This document shows, in pieces, positions 36,513-45,203 of a DNA stretch of 64,000 bases. The stretch comes from Selenomonas sp. (GTDB lineage Bacteria; Bacillota; Negativicutes; Selenomonadales; Selenomonadaceae). The position numbers were made by a program, and so were the translations under genes. Location: NCBI RefSeq assembly GCF_022771645.1, contig NZ_JALFCU010000018.1, positions 1 to 64,000 of the forward strand. Direction: 5' to 3'. The notes beneath the pieces are model-generated. The model searched no databases, was not told the DNA's origin, and was given only the letters and a program-made list of their open reading frames with translations. How positions within the stretch are numbered: position 1 is the first letter of the stretch; each line of letters begins with the position of its first letter.

Positions 36513-38873
36513 ATGAGACTTTCGCGTAAACGCGCTCGTCGTATCGCGATGGAACGCGAAAAGGCTGCTGAACGCGCGGAACTCGAAGCGGCGGAAGCGC
36601 AGGCGCGCTATGAAGAAGCCTGCAAGGGCGCGCTCCTGCCGTCGCGCCGCTATCCGAACCGCTACCGCATGACGCGCGCACCGCGCCGTGCCATGCTCGT
36701 GCAAAAAGCGCGCGAGCGCCTGGCAAAGCAGGTCGCCGTCACGACGGCGTTCTCAGCTGCCTGCCTCACGCGCCTCCTCGGCACGGCATCGGCCGCGTAT
36801 CATGACCCGATGCACGACATCGCGGGCGAGCTCACGAGCCTGCGCGACCAGCGCGACGAGATCCGCGTCTATCATGAAGCGGCGGCGAACCTGCGCGCCG
36901 CGCGGGAAGCGCTCGCGAACGCGCGCCAGAACCTCGCGGACGCAAAGCAGGGCGTCATCGACGCGAAAAACAATGTCGCGGCGACAAAGCAAGACCTCGC
37001 CGCCAGTCAGCAAGCGCTCACCGATGCGAAGGAAGCCCTGCGACAGGCGCGCGCCATCAGCGCCGAAAAGACGCAGGCCGCCATCGCGGCGCAACAGGCG
37101 GCGTACGATTACCAGCAGGAAGTCTACGCGCGCCAATCTGCCGTCGACGAGCTCGCAGCTGAGCAGTCAAGTGCCGAGGCACAGGCCGAGGCGGCCGGCG
37201 TGCGCATGCGGACAGGGAATGCGGTCAGCGTTTACTCGAACCGCGAAGCCGCCGTGCAGAAGGCGCTCGCCGAAGTCGGCTACGAGCAGAACCGCCTCGC
37301 CGACGCCATCCGCCTCGCCGACGCCTATACGAATGGAGAGATCGTGGAGGACGATGCGGCGAGCGTCGCCGACGAAGCAACGCAGGCCGAGGCGGACGCA
37401 TGGGCCTCGCGCATCGACGAGATTTCTGCTGCGCTCGACGACGCAGAAGCTTCTCTCGATGAAGCGCAATCGTACCTCGAAGAACTCGAGGACGCACGCG
37501 CCGATGCGGAAGAGGAAGAAGCCGATGCCCGCGCCGACGAGCGCGCGGCTGAGGCCGACGAGCAGCAGGCCGAGGCCGACGTCAAAGCAAGCGAAACGTA
37601 CCTCGCGGAAGCCGAAAACGACCAGCAGAGCGCGATCGAATGGGAAGCGGAAGCGACCGCAGACGTCGAAGAAACGACGCGCGACGAAGGCGAGATCGCG
37701 CACGACCTCTTTTATTTCGGCACAGGCGCGAGCCTGCAGACGGGCGTCGAGTACGCGCACGCGCAGGGCAATGTGCCGCGCACGGGCGAAGATGCGAACG
37801 GCGATCCCGTTTACTACGCCGACGCTTATCACGGCCATCAGCTCTATGTTCCGTTCTCCCTTTCCGACACCGTGCGCCTCGACCGCTATCCCGGCCAGGC
37901 GAACGTCAATGCGGACCCGTGGCCGGGCGGCGAAGCGCGCCATATGCTCGACCTCGGCATCAGCACGGGCTGGCTCGGCTCGTACACGACGCCCGAGCAC
38001 GGTGACTCCGCCGGCCTCACGGACACGACGCTCGACGTGCGCTATCGCAATGATCATCCCATCAATAGCTTGCGCTACGGCCTGACCGTCAACCTGCCGA
38101 CGGGTCAGCACCGTTTTTACAGCAATGCGCTCGTGCCGAAAGGCCTGCTGCTGTTCGAGGACTTCGGCAAAGGATGGGAGTTTACGCCATCCGTCGAGGC
38201 CGTCCACCGCGTGACGGAGCGCGACAGCCTCATCACGCGATTCGCCTATACGTTCCGCGAAAAATATAAGTATGCAAAAGAAGTCTCAGAGGCCGAGACA
38301 AATCCCGGCGGCGTCGCCGACCTCGAGCTTTCATACCAGCACATCGGCGAGAAACACCAGCTGCGCACGTGGGTCACGCTCAGCGACACGGCGGAGACGA
38401 AGCAAGACCAGATCACCGGTAACGACGGCAACTGGCAGCTCGGCACGCCCGTGAACTACCGCGAAGGCACGGAGATCGAGCTCGGCGCGTCCGCGAACTG
38501 GCACATCGCGCCGAAAGACGAGCTCGGCGCGTTCCTCACGCTCGGCCACGCCCAGCGCGTGCACGGCATCGCGGGCGACGCGACGGATGATATCGAGTTC
38601 GCCGTCGGTCTGCGCCACGCCATGACGCCGCGTCTCTCATGGGAAGCGCTCGCGAGTGCCTACCATTCGACGACGGGCTACAACGCGCTCTACCTCGACG
38701 AAGGCACGAACAGCGACGCCTGGACGCGCTGGTCCCTCCTCGGCATCCTCGACTACCGCATGACAGACGTCGACCGCCTCACGCTCAACCTTGAACGCTA
38801 CATCCGTTCCGGGCTCGGCAGCAACGACTGCCAAGGCTGCACCGTCGCGCTTTGGTACACAAGATCGTTTTGA
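36513..38873 (+). CDS. outer-membrane beta-barrel with long periplasmic coiled coil, candidate Pel export pore
   Basis: ATG 36513 follows AAGGAGG. The 786-residue protein has an unusual basic N-terminal extension (about 1-70), then a hydrophobic segment with cleavage near GTASA-AY (about residue 94). An Ala/Glu/Asp/Gln-rich coiled coil follows (about 100-395). From about 399 comes a barrel-like region of alternating strands (TGASLQTGVEYAHAQGN to the terminal Phe of LWYTRSF). I know no family for the whole protein. It follows pelG by 18 bases with the same strand and no terminator. In Pseudomonas the exit pore is PelB, a TPR-plus-barrel protein; here the coiled coil could replace the TPR scaffold. 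The export role is inference from position and architecture. Confidence 0.7.
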   Translation: MRLSRKRARRIAMEREKAAERAELEAAEAQARYEEACKGALLPSRRYPNRYRMTRAPRRAMLVQKARERLAKQVAVTTAFSAACLTRLLGTASAAYHDPMHDIAGELTSLRDQRDEIRVYHEAAANLRAAREALANARQNLADAKQGVIDAKNNVAATKQDLAASQQALTDAKEALRQARAISAEKTQAAIAAQQAAYDYQQEVYARQSAVDELAAEQSSAEAQAEAAGVRMRTGNAVSVYSNREAAVQKALAEVGYEQNRLADAIRLADAYTNGEIVEDDAASVADEATQAEADAWASRIDEISAALDDAEASLDEAQSYLEELEDARADAEEEEADARADERAAEADEQQAEADVKASETYLAEAENDQQSAIEWEAEATADVEETTRDEGEIAHDLFYFGTGASLQTGVEYAHAQGNVPRTGEDANGDPVYYADAYHGHQLYVPFSLSDTVRLDRYPGQANVNADPWPGGEARHMLDLGISTGWLGSYTTPEHGDSAGLTDTTLDVRYRNDHPINSLRYGLTVNLPTGQHRFYSNALVPKGLLLFEDFGKGWEFTPSVEAVHRVTERDSLITRFAYTFREKYKYAKEVSEAETNPGGVADLELSYQHIGEKHQLRTWVTLSDTAETKQDQITGNDGNWQLGTPVNYREGTEIELGASANWHIAPKDELGAFLTLGHAQRVHGIAGDATDDIEFAVGLRHAMTPRLSWEALASAYHSTTGYNALYLDEGTNSDAWTRWSLLGILDYRMTDVDRLTLNLERYIRSGLGSNDCQGCTVALWYTRSF

Positions 38874-38937
38874 CTGAGCCGTTTGAAGTCCTAGCTATTA
38901 TGAAGCCGTTTCAACAGATTGCCGAACGTGACACAAC

Positions 38938-38998
38938 AGAAGCCTCTCCCCCAGGGAGAGGACAGGCGCGGAGCGAAGCGCAGCGCCAGGAGCGGGTC
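38938..38998 (+). repeat. intergenic palindromic repeat, family B copy 2
   Basis: It reads GCCTCTCCCCCAGGGAGAGG followed by a GC-rich GGCGCGGAGCGAAGCGCAGC stretch. It resembles the minus-strand copy at 21585-21650 and lies between the barrel protein and the hydrolase lipoprotein. Confidence 0.65.
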
Positions 38999-39099
38999 GC
39001 TTGTACGTCATAACAATCCGCACGCCGCAACAAATCGCCGGTGCGCGCAGACCCCCAAAACGCAACACCACGGAGAACCCCATCGGGAGATATTTGCAA

Positions 39100-40086
39100 A
39101 TGAACAACATCTTCAAAGCCCTAACTAGCGTTTGCGCAAGCATTGCCGTATTCCTCACCACCGCTTGCACGAACTCCGCCGCCGCACCGCGCCTCTCCCC
39201 CGAGCAAGAAATGGTCCGCCTCACCGCCGACCTCCGCGCCTACGCCACCGACCGCAATCCATCGTTCCAGCTCGTCGGCAACGGCGCGGCCGGCCTCCTC
39301 GAAGTCACGAAGCATGAGCCGGAATCCTCCGTCCAAGAACTCGTCAACACCCTCGACGGCTTCCTGACGGAAAGCTTCTTCTATACGAACGACGACGACA
39401 CGATCGAGCTCCAAGACCCCGACATGCTTGATTACCTCGAAGCCATGATGGAACAGCCGATGTCGGCCGGCAAAGCCGTCTGGACGCTCGACTACCTGCC
39501 GGACGGCGACGATGCCGCTATGGACCAGGCGAAAGGCCGCGCGCGCGGCTACGTCAGCAGCACGGCAGAGACGACGGCGCTCACGGACATCCCGGACGGG
39601 CGCGTGCAAGACGAGAACGCAAACGACATCACGACCGTCAAAGACGCGCGCAACTTCCTGATCTTGCTCAACCCCGAGAACTTCGCAAACCGCGAAGACT
39701 ATCTCGCGCGCCTCGCCGCCACGCCGTACGACGCGCTCGTCATCGACCTCTACTACGATGACGCGCCTCTGACGACAGACGAAGTCGCGCGCCTCCAGCA
39801 GAAGCCCCAAGGCGGCCGCCGGCTCGTCCTTGCCTACCTGAGCGTCGGCGAGGCCGCCGACTACCGCCCGTATTGGCAGGAAGCGTGGGAGGGCAGCGCA
39901 ACCCGCCCGGACTGGATCGCGAAATCCAATCCCGACTGGCCCGGCAGCTACCGCGTGCGCTACTGGACGGACGAGTGGAAGCGCATTCTCTACGGCAGTG
40001 AAACGTCTTATCTCGATCAGATCATGGCTGCCGGTTTCGACGGTGCGTTCCTCGATGTCATGGACGCATGGCAGACGTTCCAGTAA
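39100..40086 (+). CDS. GH114/PelA-hydrolase-like lipoprotein
   Basis: ATG 39100 follows GGGAGA. The 328-residue protein has a type II signal peptide with lipobox LTTAC (Cys at about residue 23), so it is a lipoprotein. The second half carries the GH114/TM1410 TIM-barrel motifs: ALVIDLYYDD, LAYLSVGEAADYRPYW with the likely catalytic Glu, VRYWTDEWKRIL and AGFDGAFLDVMDAW. This family and the PelA hydrolase (GH166) cleave alpha-1,4-galactosaminoglycans, which is the Pel backbone. In Pseudomonas the hydrolase is part of PelA; here it is separate from the two deacetylases. The gene is about 230 bases after the barrel gene. Confidence 0.82.
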   Translation: MNNIFKALTSVCASIAVFLTTACTNSAAAPRLSPEQEMVRLTADLRAYATDRNPSFQLVGNGAAGLLEVTKHEPESSVQELVNTLDGFLTESFFYTNDDDTIELQDPDMLDYLEAMMEQPMSAGKAVWTLDYLPDGDDAAMDQAKGRARGYVSSTAETTALTDIPDGRVQDENANDITTVKDARNFLILLNPENFANREDYLARLAATPYDALVIDLYYDDAPLTTDEVARLQQKPQGGRRLVLAYLSVGEAADYRPYWQEAWEGSATRPDWIAKSNPDWPGSYRVRYWTDEWKRILYGSETSYLDQIMAAGFDGAFLDVMDAWQTFQ

Positions 40087-40110
40087 AAACTTTCACACGA
40101 AACAGAAAGG

Positions 40111-40162
40111 AAGAGTGGGCAGATGTCCTAAACGATGTGGACATCTGCCCACTCTTGTTTTT
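40111..40162 (+). terminator. rho-independent terminator of the pel region
   Basis: An 18-bp perfect stem (40111-40128 with 40139-40156) around a 10-nt loop followed by GTTTTT. It is the strongest terminator of the window. Confidence 0.96.
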
Positions 40163-40211
40163 CTGTATACAATATAACTGTACATTTCTGCGAGGAATTC
40201 AAAAATATCCA

Positions 40212-40240
40212 TTGCAGGTGTACATCTGCTATGCTATAAT
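40212..40240 (+). promoter_or_regulatory. promoter of the TRAP operon
   Basis: TTGCAG (40212-40217), 17-nt spacer and a perfect TATAAT (40235-40240), about 65 nt before the start at 40311. Confidence 0.85.
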
Positions 40241-40310
40241 CTGTATGTGACATATAAAGAAACCATATGCGGGCACAAGGATATGGGTTTATGAGCTTGG
40301 AGGGATCTGT

Positions 40311-41291
40311 ATGAAGTTCCAGTTTGGTACAATGAAGAAGATTCTCACGGCAGGCCTCGCCGTCGTCTTTTCCGCGGCGCTTTTGACGGGCTGCGGCGGC
40401 GGTGGCCAGGCCGGCGGTGGCAAGACGTTCCTGAACATCGGCACGGGCGGCACGGCCGGCACGTATTACCCGATTGGCGGCGCCATCGCGGAAATTCTCA
40501 ACAACAACATTGAAGGCATGAACGCGAGCGCGCAGAGCACGGGCGCGACGGTCGCGAACATCAACATGCTGAAAGACGGCTCTGTCGACATGGCCATCGT
40601 GCAGAATGACATCACGTACTACGCGGTCAACGGCACGGAGATGTTCACGGACAAAAAGGTGGACAACCTCAAAGGCATCGCCTCGCTCTATCCGGAAACG
40701 TGCCAGTTCGTGACGCTCGACAGCTCGGGCATCAAGACGATTGCCGACCTCAAGGGCAAGCGCGTTGCGGTCGGCGCGGCGGGCTCCGGCGCGGAGGCGA
40801 ATGCGCGCCAGATCCTCGAAGCGTATGGCATCACGTATGATGATATCGATGAGCAGTACCTCTCGTTCGGCGAGGGCGCGAGCGCGCTGAAAGACGGCAA
40901 CGTCGATGCAGCGTTCCTGACGGCCGGCTTCCCGACGGCGGCGGTGCAGGATATCTCGTCGCAGAACAAGATCCGCCTGCTCCCGGTCGATCCGGCGAAA
41001 GCGGACGAGCTCATCGCGAAGTATCCGTTCTACACGAAGACGACGATTCCGGCCGGCACGTATCAGGGCTTTGACGAGGATGTCTCGACGATTTCCGTCA
41101 TGGCGATGCTCGTCGTGAATGACAAGGTCGACGAGAAGCTCGGCTACTCCATCACGAAAGCCATCTTCTCGAACCTCGACCGCATCCAGGCTGCGCACGC
41201 CGTTGGCAAGATGATTTCGAAAGAGAATGCCGAGAAGGGCATGTCGCTCGACATGAACGCCGGTGCGAAGAAGTTCTTTGACGAGAAATAA
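40311..41291 (+). CDS. TAXI family TRAP solute-binding lipoprotein
   Basis: ATG 40311 follows GGAGGG. The 326-residue protein has a lipoprotein signal with LLTGC, then FLNIGTGGTAGTYYPIGGAIAE, the typical TAXI start. The ligand-binding fold continues with DIVQNDIT-like and KRVAVGAAGSGAEANARQIL segments. TAXI proteins capture organic acids or amino acids in the periplasm and hand them to a fused DctQM permease, which is encoded two genes on. The ligand is not predictable; glutamate or C4-dicarboxylates are known for relatives. Confidence 0.93.
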   Translation: MKFQFGTMKKILTAGLAVVFSAALLTGCGGGGQAGGGKTFLNIGTGGTAGTYYPIGGAIAEILNNNIEGMNASAQSTGATVANINMLKDGSVDMAIVQNDITYYAVNGTEMFTDKKVDNLKGIASLYPETCQFVTLDSSGIKTIADLKGKRVAVGAAGSGAEANARQILEAYGITYDDIDEQYLSFGEGASALKDGNVDAAFLTAGFPTAAVQDISSQNKIRLLPVDPAKADELIAKYPFYTKTTIPAGTYQGFDEDVSTISVMAMLVVNDKVDEKLGYSITKAIFSNLDRIQAAHAVGKMISKENAEKGMSLDMNAGAKKFFDEK

Positions 41292-41300
41292 GTTCGACAA

Positions 41301-41783
41301 ATGAAGACGCGAAAGATTTTGACGGCCTTGGCCGTGGCAATGGCGCTGCTGGCATGGCAGATGCTTCAGCCGATCTTTCTGGTGCAAGGCGAGGGGCGGA
41401 TGCTCCTCGCCTTGCCTTTGACTGAGCCGCAAGCGTTTACCATCCGTTTCATCCATTCCGTGCAGAAGACGCCCGTCGAAGAAAATCTCGTCGTCGATGC
41501 GTCCGCACGGAACGGGGCAGGGGCGTTCCGCCTGCTGTCGACGCGCTACCAGTCGTTCGGCGTGGGGCTGCCGTTCCTGGAGGGCGAAGGCGATTTCCAT
41601 GAGGAAGGCGAGTATTTCGTCTTCGACCACATGGATCGCCGTTTCCCGCAGCTGGTGCTCCGCACGGGCATCGGCACGCAGCTGACGCTCCGCACGGCGG
41701 CGGGGACGCTGCGGCTCTACGAGCTGTTCCCGCCGGGCGCGCGCATCGATCTTTCCGTGGCGCGGGCGTATGAAGCGCTTTGA
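41301..41783 (+). CDS. DUF1850 family protein
   Basis: This 160-residue protein follows the binding protein by 9 bases. It has one N-terminal hydrophobic segment (about 8-22) and a beta-rich extracytoplasmic domain with FTIRFIHSVQKTPVEENLVV and RYQSFGVGLPF, which are the DUF1850 hallmarks. DUF1850 proteins are regularly encoded between the TAXI binding protein and the fused TRAP permease; their exact role is not known. No good ribosome site is visible, so translation is probably coupled to the upstream gene. Confidence 0.87.
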   Translation: MKTRKILTALAVAMALLAWQMLQPIFLVQGEGRMLLALPLTEPQAFTIRFIHSVQKTPVEENLVVDASARNGAGAFRLLSTRYQSFGVGLPFLEGEGDFHEEGEYFVFDHMDRRFPQLVLRTGIGTQLTLRTAAGTLRLYELFPPGARIDLSVARAYEAL

Positions 41784-41836
41784 TGTTGAAAATTTTTGCA
41801 GAGAGGAAAGGATTCCGATAGAAAGGATTGTTTGCC

Positions 41837-43777
41837 ATGAGTGAAGAACTGACGGACAAAGAACGAGCGGAGGCGGTGCTGAAAAAATACGACAAAGATT
41901 CTGACACGATGGAATACACGGGCCTCATGGCGAAGTTCGTCTCGGCGCTCGCCATCACGTTCTCCATCTTCCAGCTGTACACGGCGACGTTCGGCGTGCT
42001 CGACGCGCAATTGCAGCGCGCCGTGCATCTCGGCTTTGGCCTTGCGCTCGTGTATCTCCTGTACCCGACGCGGAAAAGCTGGTCGCGCACGAAAGTGCAT
42101 CCGCTCGATGTCGTGCTCGCGATCCTCGGCGCGGCGGCGCCGGCATACATCCTCATCGAGTACCAGCAGCTCGTGCTGCGCTCCGGCCTCGTGACGAACG
42201 TCGACCTTGCCGTCGGCCTCGTCGGCATCCTGCTCGTCGTCGAGGCGACGCGCCGTGTCGTCGGCCTGCCAATGGTCACAGTCGTCGTGCTGTTCCTCGC
42301 GTACGCGTTCGCAGGGCCGTACATGCCGGGCGTGCTCGCGCATCGCGGCCTGACGGTCTCGCAGCTCGTCGGGCATCTCTATTTCACGACGGAGGGCATC
42401 TTCGGCATTCCGCTCGGCGTGTCGTCGACGTTCATCTTCCTGTTCATCCTGTTCGGCGCGTATCTCGAGTCGACGGGGCTCGGCAAATTCTTCATCGATC
42501 TCGCGAACAGCATCGCGGGCTGGGCGAGCGGCGGCCCGGCGAAAGTCGCCGTGCTGTCGTCCGGCCTCATGGGCACGGTCTCGGGCAGTTCCGTCGCGAA
42601 TGTCGTCGGTACGGGATCCCTGACGATCCCGATGATGAAAAAGCTCGGTTACCACAAGAATTTTGCGGGCGCGGTCGAGGCGGCGGCTTCGACAGGCGGC
42701 CAGCTCATGCCGCCCGTCATGGGCGCGGCAGCGTTCCTCATGGCGGAGTTCGTCGGCGTGCCGTACATCGACATCGTCAAAGCGGCCGTCATCCCGGCGC
42801 TTCTGTATTTCACGGGCGTCTGGCTCGGCGTCCACTTCGAGGCGAAGCGCAGCAACCTGAAAGGCTTGCCGCGCGACCAGCTGCCGAAGATGGGGCAGCT
42901 CCTCATGGAGCGCGGCCATCTCGCCATCCCGCTCGTCGTCATCGTCTATCTGCTCGTGACGGGTTACACGCCGATGCGCGCCGCGCTCGTCGCCATCGTG
43001 CTCTCCATCCTCTGCTCGGCGCTGCGCAAGTCGACGCGCATGAAGCCGATCGAGATCGTGCGCGGCCTCGACAAGGGCGCGCGCAACGTTCTGTCCGTGC
43101 TCGTCGCCTGCGCGTCGGCCGGCATCGTCATCGGCGTCGTCACGAAGACGGGCGTCGGCCTGAAACTCGCGTCGGGACTCCTGACGCTCTCGGGCGGCCT
43201 GCTGCTGCCGACGATGTTCTTCACGATGATCACGGCCATCGTGCTCGGCATGGGCGTGCCGACGACGGCGAACTACGTCATCACGTCGACGATTGCGGCG
43301 CCGGCCATCATCCAGATGGGCGTGCCGGTACTCGCCGCGCACAGGTTCGTGTTCTATTTCGGCATCATCGCCGACGTCACGCCGCCGGTCGCGCTCGCCG
43401 CGTTCGCCGGCGCCGGCATCGCGGGCGGCAATGCGCTGCGGACGGGCGTCAATGCGGCGAAGCTCGCCATCGCGGCGTTCATCATCCCGTACATGTTCGT
43501 GCTCTCGCCGGTCATCCTCATGATCGACGCGACAATCCCCGGCCTCGTCATGACGACGGTCACGGCCATCATCGGCATGATCGCGCTCTCGTCGGCGCTC
43601 ATCGGCTACCTCGCCGACAACTGCCGCATCTACGAGCGCATCATCCTCGCGGCCGGCGGCCTCCTGCTCATCGACCCAGGGGCGGTCACTGATCTCACGG
43701 GCATCGCGCTGTTCGCTATCGTGCTGGTCCTGCAGCTCAAGCGGAAGAAGAATCGTGCGGCGACGCAGGTGGAATAA
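41837..43777 (+). CDS. TRAP transporter fused permease (DctQM type)
   Basis: ATG 41837 is preferred over an upstream TTG because of AGAAAGGA just before it. The 646-residue protein has an N-terminal DctQ-like four-helix part and a long DctM-like part with many membrane segments. Family motifs include SGLMGTVSGSSVANVVGTGS, AAASTGGQLMPPVMGAAAF, GMGVPTTANYVITSTIAAP and FYFGIIADVTPPVALAAFAG. It uses a sodium or proton gradient to move the substrate delivered by the TAXI protein. The three genes make a complete system, ended by a terminator. Confidence 0.95.
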   Translation: MSEELTDKERAEAVLKKYDKDSDTMEYTGLMAKFVSALAITFSIFQLYTATFGVLDAQLQRAVHLGFGLALVYLLYPTRKSWSRTKVHPLDVVLAILGAAAPAYILIEYQQLVLRSGLVTNVDLAVGLVGILLVVEATRRVVGLPMVTVVVLFLAYAFAGPYMPGVLAHRGLTVSQLVGHLYFTTEGIFGIPLGVSSTFIFLFILFGAYLESTGLGKFFIDLANSIAGWASGGPAKVAVLSSGLMGTVSGSSVANVVGTGSLTIPMMKKLGYHKNFAGAVEAAASTGGQLMPPVMGAAAFLMAEFVGVPYIDIVKAAVIPALLYFTGVWLGVHFEAKRSNLKGLPRDQLPKMGQLLMERGHLAIPLVVIVYLLVTGYTPMRAALVAIVLSILCSALRKSTRMKPIEIVRGLDKGARNVLSVLVACASAGIVIGVVTKTGVGLKLASGLLTLSGGLLLPTMFFTMITAIVLGMGVPTTANYVITSTIAAPAIIQMGVPVLAAHRFVFYFGIIADVTPPVALAAFAGAGIAGGNALRTGVNAAKLAIAAFIIPYMFVLSPVILMIDATIPGLVMTTVTAIIGMIALSSALIGYLADNCRIYERIILAAGGLLLIDPGAVTDLTGIALFAIVLVLQLKRKKNRAATQVE

Positions 43778-43793
43778 AATTTTTTACAATTGC

Positions 43794-43837
43794 AAATCGC
43801 ACCGAAGAACATCAGATTTCTTTGGTGCGATTTTTTT
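43794..43837 (+). terminator. rho-independent terminator of the TRAP operon
   Basis: AAATCGCACC and GGTGCGATTT form the main stem, with extra imperfect pairing inside, followed by seven T. Confidence 0.93.
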
Positions 43838-43927
43838 GCAAAAAAATACAAGAAATCTTCAGAGGTTGCCTGTTTGTTGACTTTTTTGCGTTCGCCGTGC
43901 GCTATGCTAGACGCGTAAACAAAAACA

Positions 43928-43946
43928 GCCTCCGCAACACGGAGGC
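43928..43946 (+). other. 5' leader hairpin
   Basis: GCCTCCG and CGGAGGC form a perfect 7-bp stem with a 5-nt loop, about 28 nt before the next start codon. The left arm could also pair with the AGGAGG ribosome site at 43959-43964, so a simple translational switch is conceivable. Confidence 0.4.
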
Positions 43947-43973
43947 GCAACACGTCATAGGAGGATGAACATC

Positions 43974-44450
43974 ATGAACAACCTTTTGGAAGATTTCCTG
44001 CTTCTCGCAGCGGGCGGCGTCGTCGGCCTGGCAGCCGGTGTCGCACTCTCCTCAGAAGAGGAAGATGACGAAGAAGAGGATATGCCCGTCGCGGAGGATG
44101 CGTCGCTCGATGACCTTTTGCAAAGCATCACGACCGCTGCGAGCTCCGCGCTCGCCAGCTGCAAGACGGACGAAGAGCGCGAAGCCGTACGCACGTCCAT
44201 CCGTCAGTCGCTAGAGACGCTTCAGGCGAACTTCGCGGAACGCCGCGAAGCGACCGCAGTGGAGGCGTCGACGGATACGGCTGCGCACGCGATGCCCGTA
44301 GCGGCGGAAACACGTCCTGAGCCAGGCGAATCGTTCGTGAATGCGGACGCGCAAGCGGTGCAGCAGCTCATCGAGAAGCTTGGCAAGACCATCGAGCGGA
44401 CGATGGCAACGCGCCCGAACACAGAACCGCAAGGTGCGCCGGCCGTGTGA
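43974..44450 (+). CDS. small acidic protein of unknown function
   Basis: ATG 43974 is chosen over 43965 because it stands nine bases from AGGAGG, while the earlier ATG directly touches it. The product of 158 residues has a glycine-rich hydrophobic N-terminus (about 5-25, LLLAAGGVVGLAAGVALSS), a run of Glu and Asp, then helices with Ala and Glu. No family is recognised. One membrane segment with a soluble acidic tail is a likely topology. The gene has its own leader and converges on the HTH gene at 44455 with almost no gap. Confidence 0.6.
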   Translation: MNNLLEDFLLLAAGGVVGLAAGVALSSEEEDDEEEDMPVAEDASLDDLLQSITTAASSALASCKTDEEREAVRTSIRQSLETLQANFAERREATAVEASTDTAAHAMPVAAETRPEPGESFVNADAQAVQQLIEKLGKTIERTMATRPNTEPQGAPAV

Positions 44451-44454
44451 GCGT

Positions 44455-45027
44455 TCACCAGCCGTCCTTTCGTTCTTTCGTTTCCTTCTTGTTCGTAATC
44501 GGTGGCAGGCCGAGCTCGTCGAGCACGCTATTCACTTCATCAACGTCATACATCTGCCGCTCGATGAAGAAGCGTACGATGAGGTCGGTCTTGCTGCTGT
44601 CCGTGAGCGTATAGCCCGCGCGCTTCAAAAATTCTTGCGTCTCGTCGAGCGTGAGTTTCAACGCGAGCGCGAGGGCGAGGACGGTGTCTTTCGATGGATG
44701 ATAGCGTTCATCGTTCTTGATCTTCGAAAAATGCGCCTTCGTGAGCGTGGCGCGACGGTAGAGGTCGGCGTTCTTGAGGCCTTTCTTCCGAATGAGGTCG
44801 AACAGGAGCTCGCGAAAGCCTGGTGTCAGCATGGCCTGGATATCTTGGAGAAGCGCATCCTTTACTGCCGCGCTGAGCGCGCCTTTTTGAAAACTGCGGA
44901 CATCGGTCGCACCGAGAAACGCAAATGTTTGGCGTGCCACTGTGGTGCTCGTTTCGTCGGTGCGGGGGACGAAGTGCTTCTTTACATATTGCTGCACGTC
45001 GTGCAGCAAAGTTTTCTTTTCGTTCAT
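44455..45027 (-). CDS. HTH (XRE-like) regulator-type protein
   Basis: ATG 45027 follows GAGGTGATCACG. The 190-residue protein has a variable N-terminal half and a C-terminal domain with FDLIRKKGLKNADLYRRATL, HFSKIKNDERYHPSKDTVLA and LALKLTLDETQEFLKRAGYT. This helical domain is an XRE-like DNA-binding fold that also occurs at the C-terminus of macro-domain and other stress proteins in Firmicutes. It is divergent from the cysteine-rich mini-protein and the dynamin pair and could regulate them. Target sites were not identified. Confidence 0.75.
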   Translation of the reverse strand: MNEKKTLLHDVQQYVKKHFVPRTDETSTTVARQTFAFLGATDVRSFQKGALSAAVKDALLQDIQAMLTPGFRELLFDLIRKKGLKNADLYRRATLTKAHFSKIKNDERYHPSKDTVLALALALKLTLDETQEFLKRAGYTLTDSSKTDLIVRFFIERQMYDVDEVNSVLDELGLPPITNKKETKERKDGW

Positions 45028-45145
45028 CGTGATCACCTCACGTTGCTTGAGAGGTATTCGATGTGATGCGGAAAGAATCCTGCTTTTGTAACGTGTTTGA
45101 ATGGTGCAAAGGAGACATGTTCCGTATATTATGAAAATTTTTCGT

Positions 45146-45174
45146 CTTTACGGGGGGCCATATGTCTTATAATG
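45146..45174 (+). promoter_or_regulatory. promoter of the dynamin module
   Basis: A perfect TATAAT (45169-45174) with a weak TCTTTA at 17 nt. It stands 30 bases before the mini-protein start and faces away from the HTH gene. Confidence 0.55.
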
Positions 45175-45203
45175 AAAGACAGAATAGAATCGAGGTGAAT
45201 CCG

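Noticed and set aside
40068..40250. Short open frame after the GH114-like gene
   Set aside because: It runs through a perfect terminator and a promoter and has no ribosome site.
41717..43342. Minus-strand open frame opposite the TRAP permease
   Set aside because: His/Arg/Asp-rich shadow of a recognised membrane protein.
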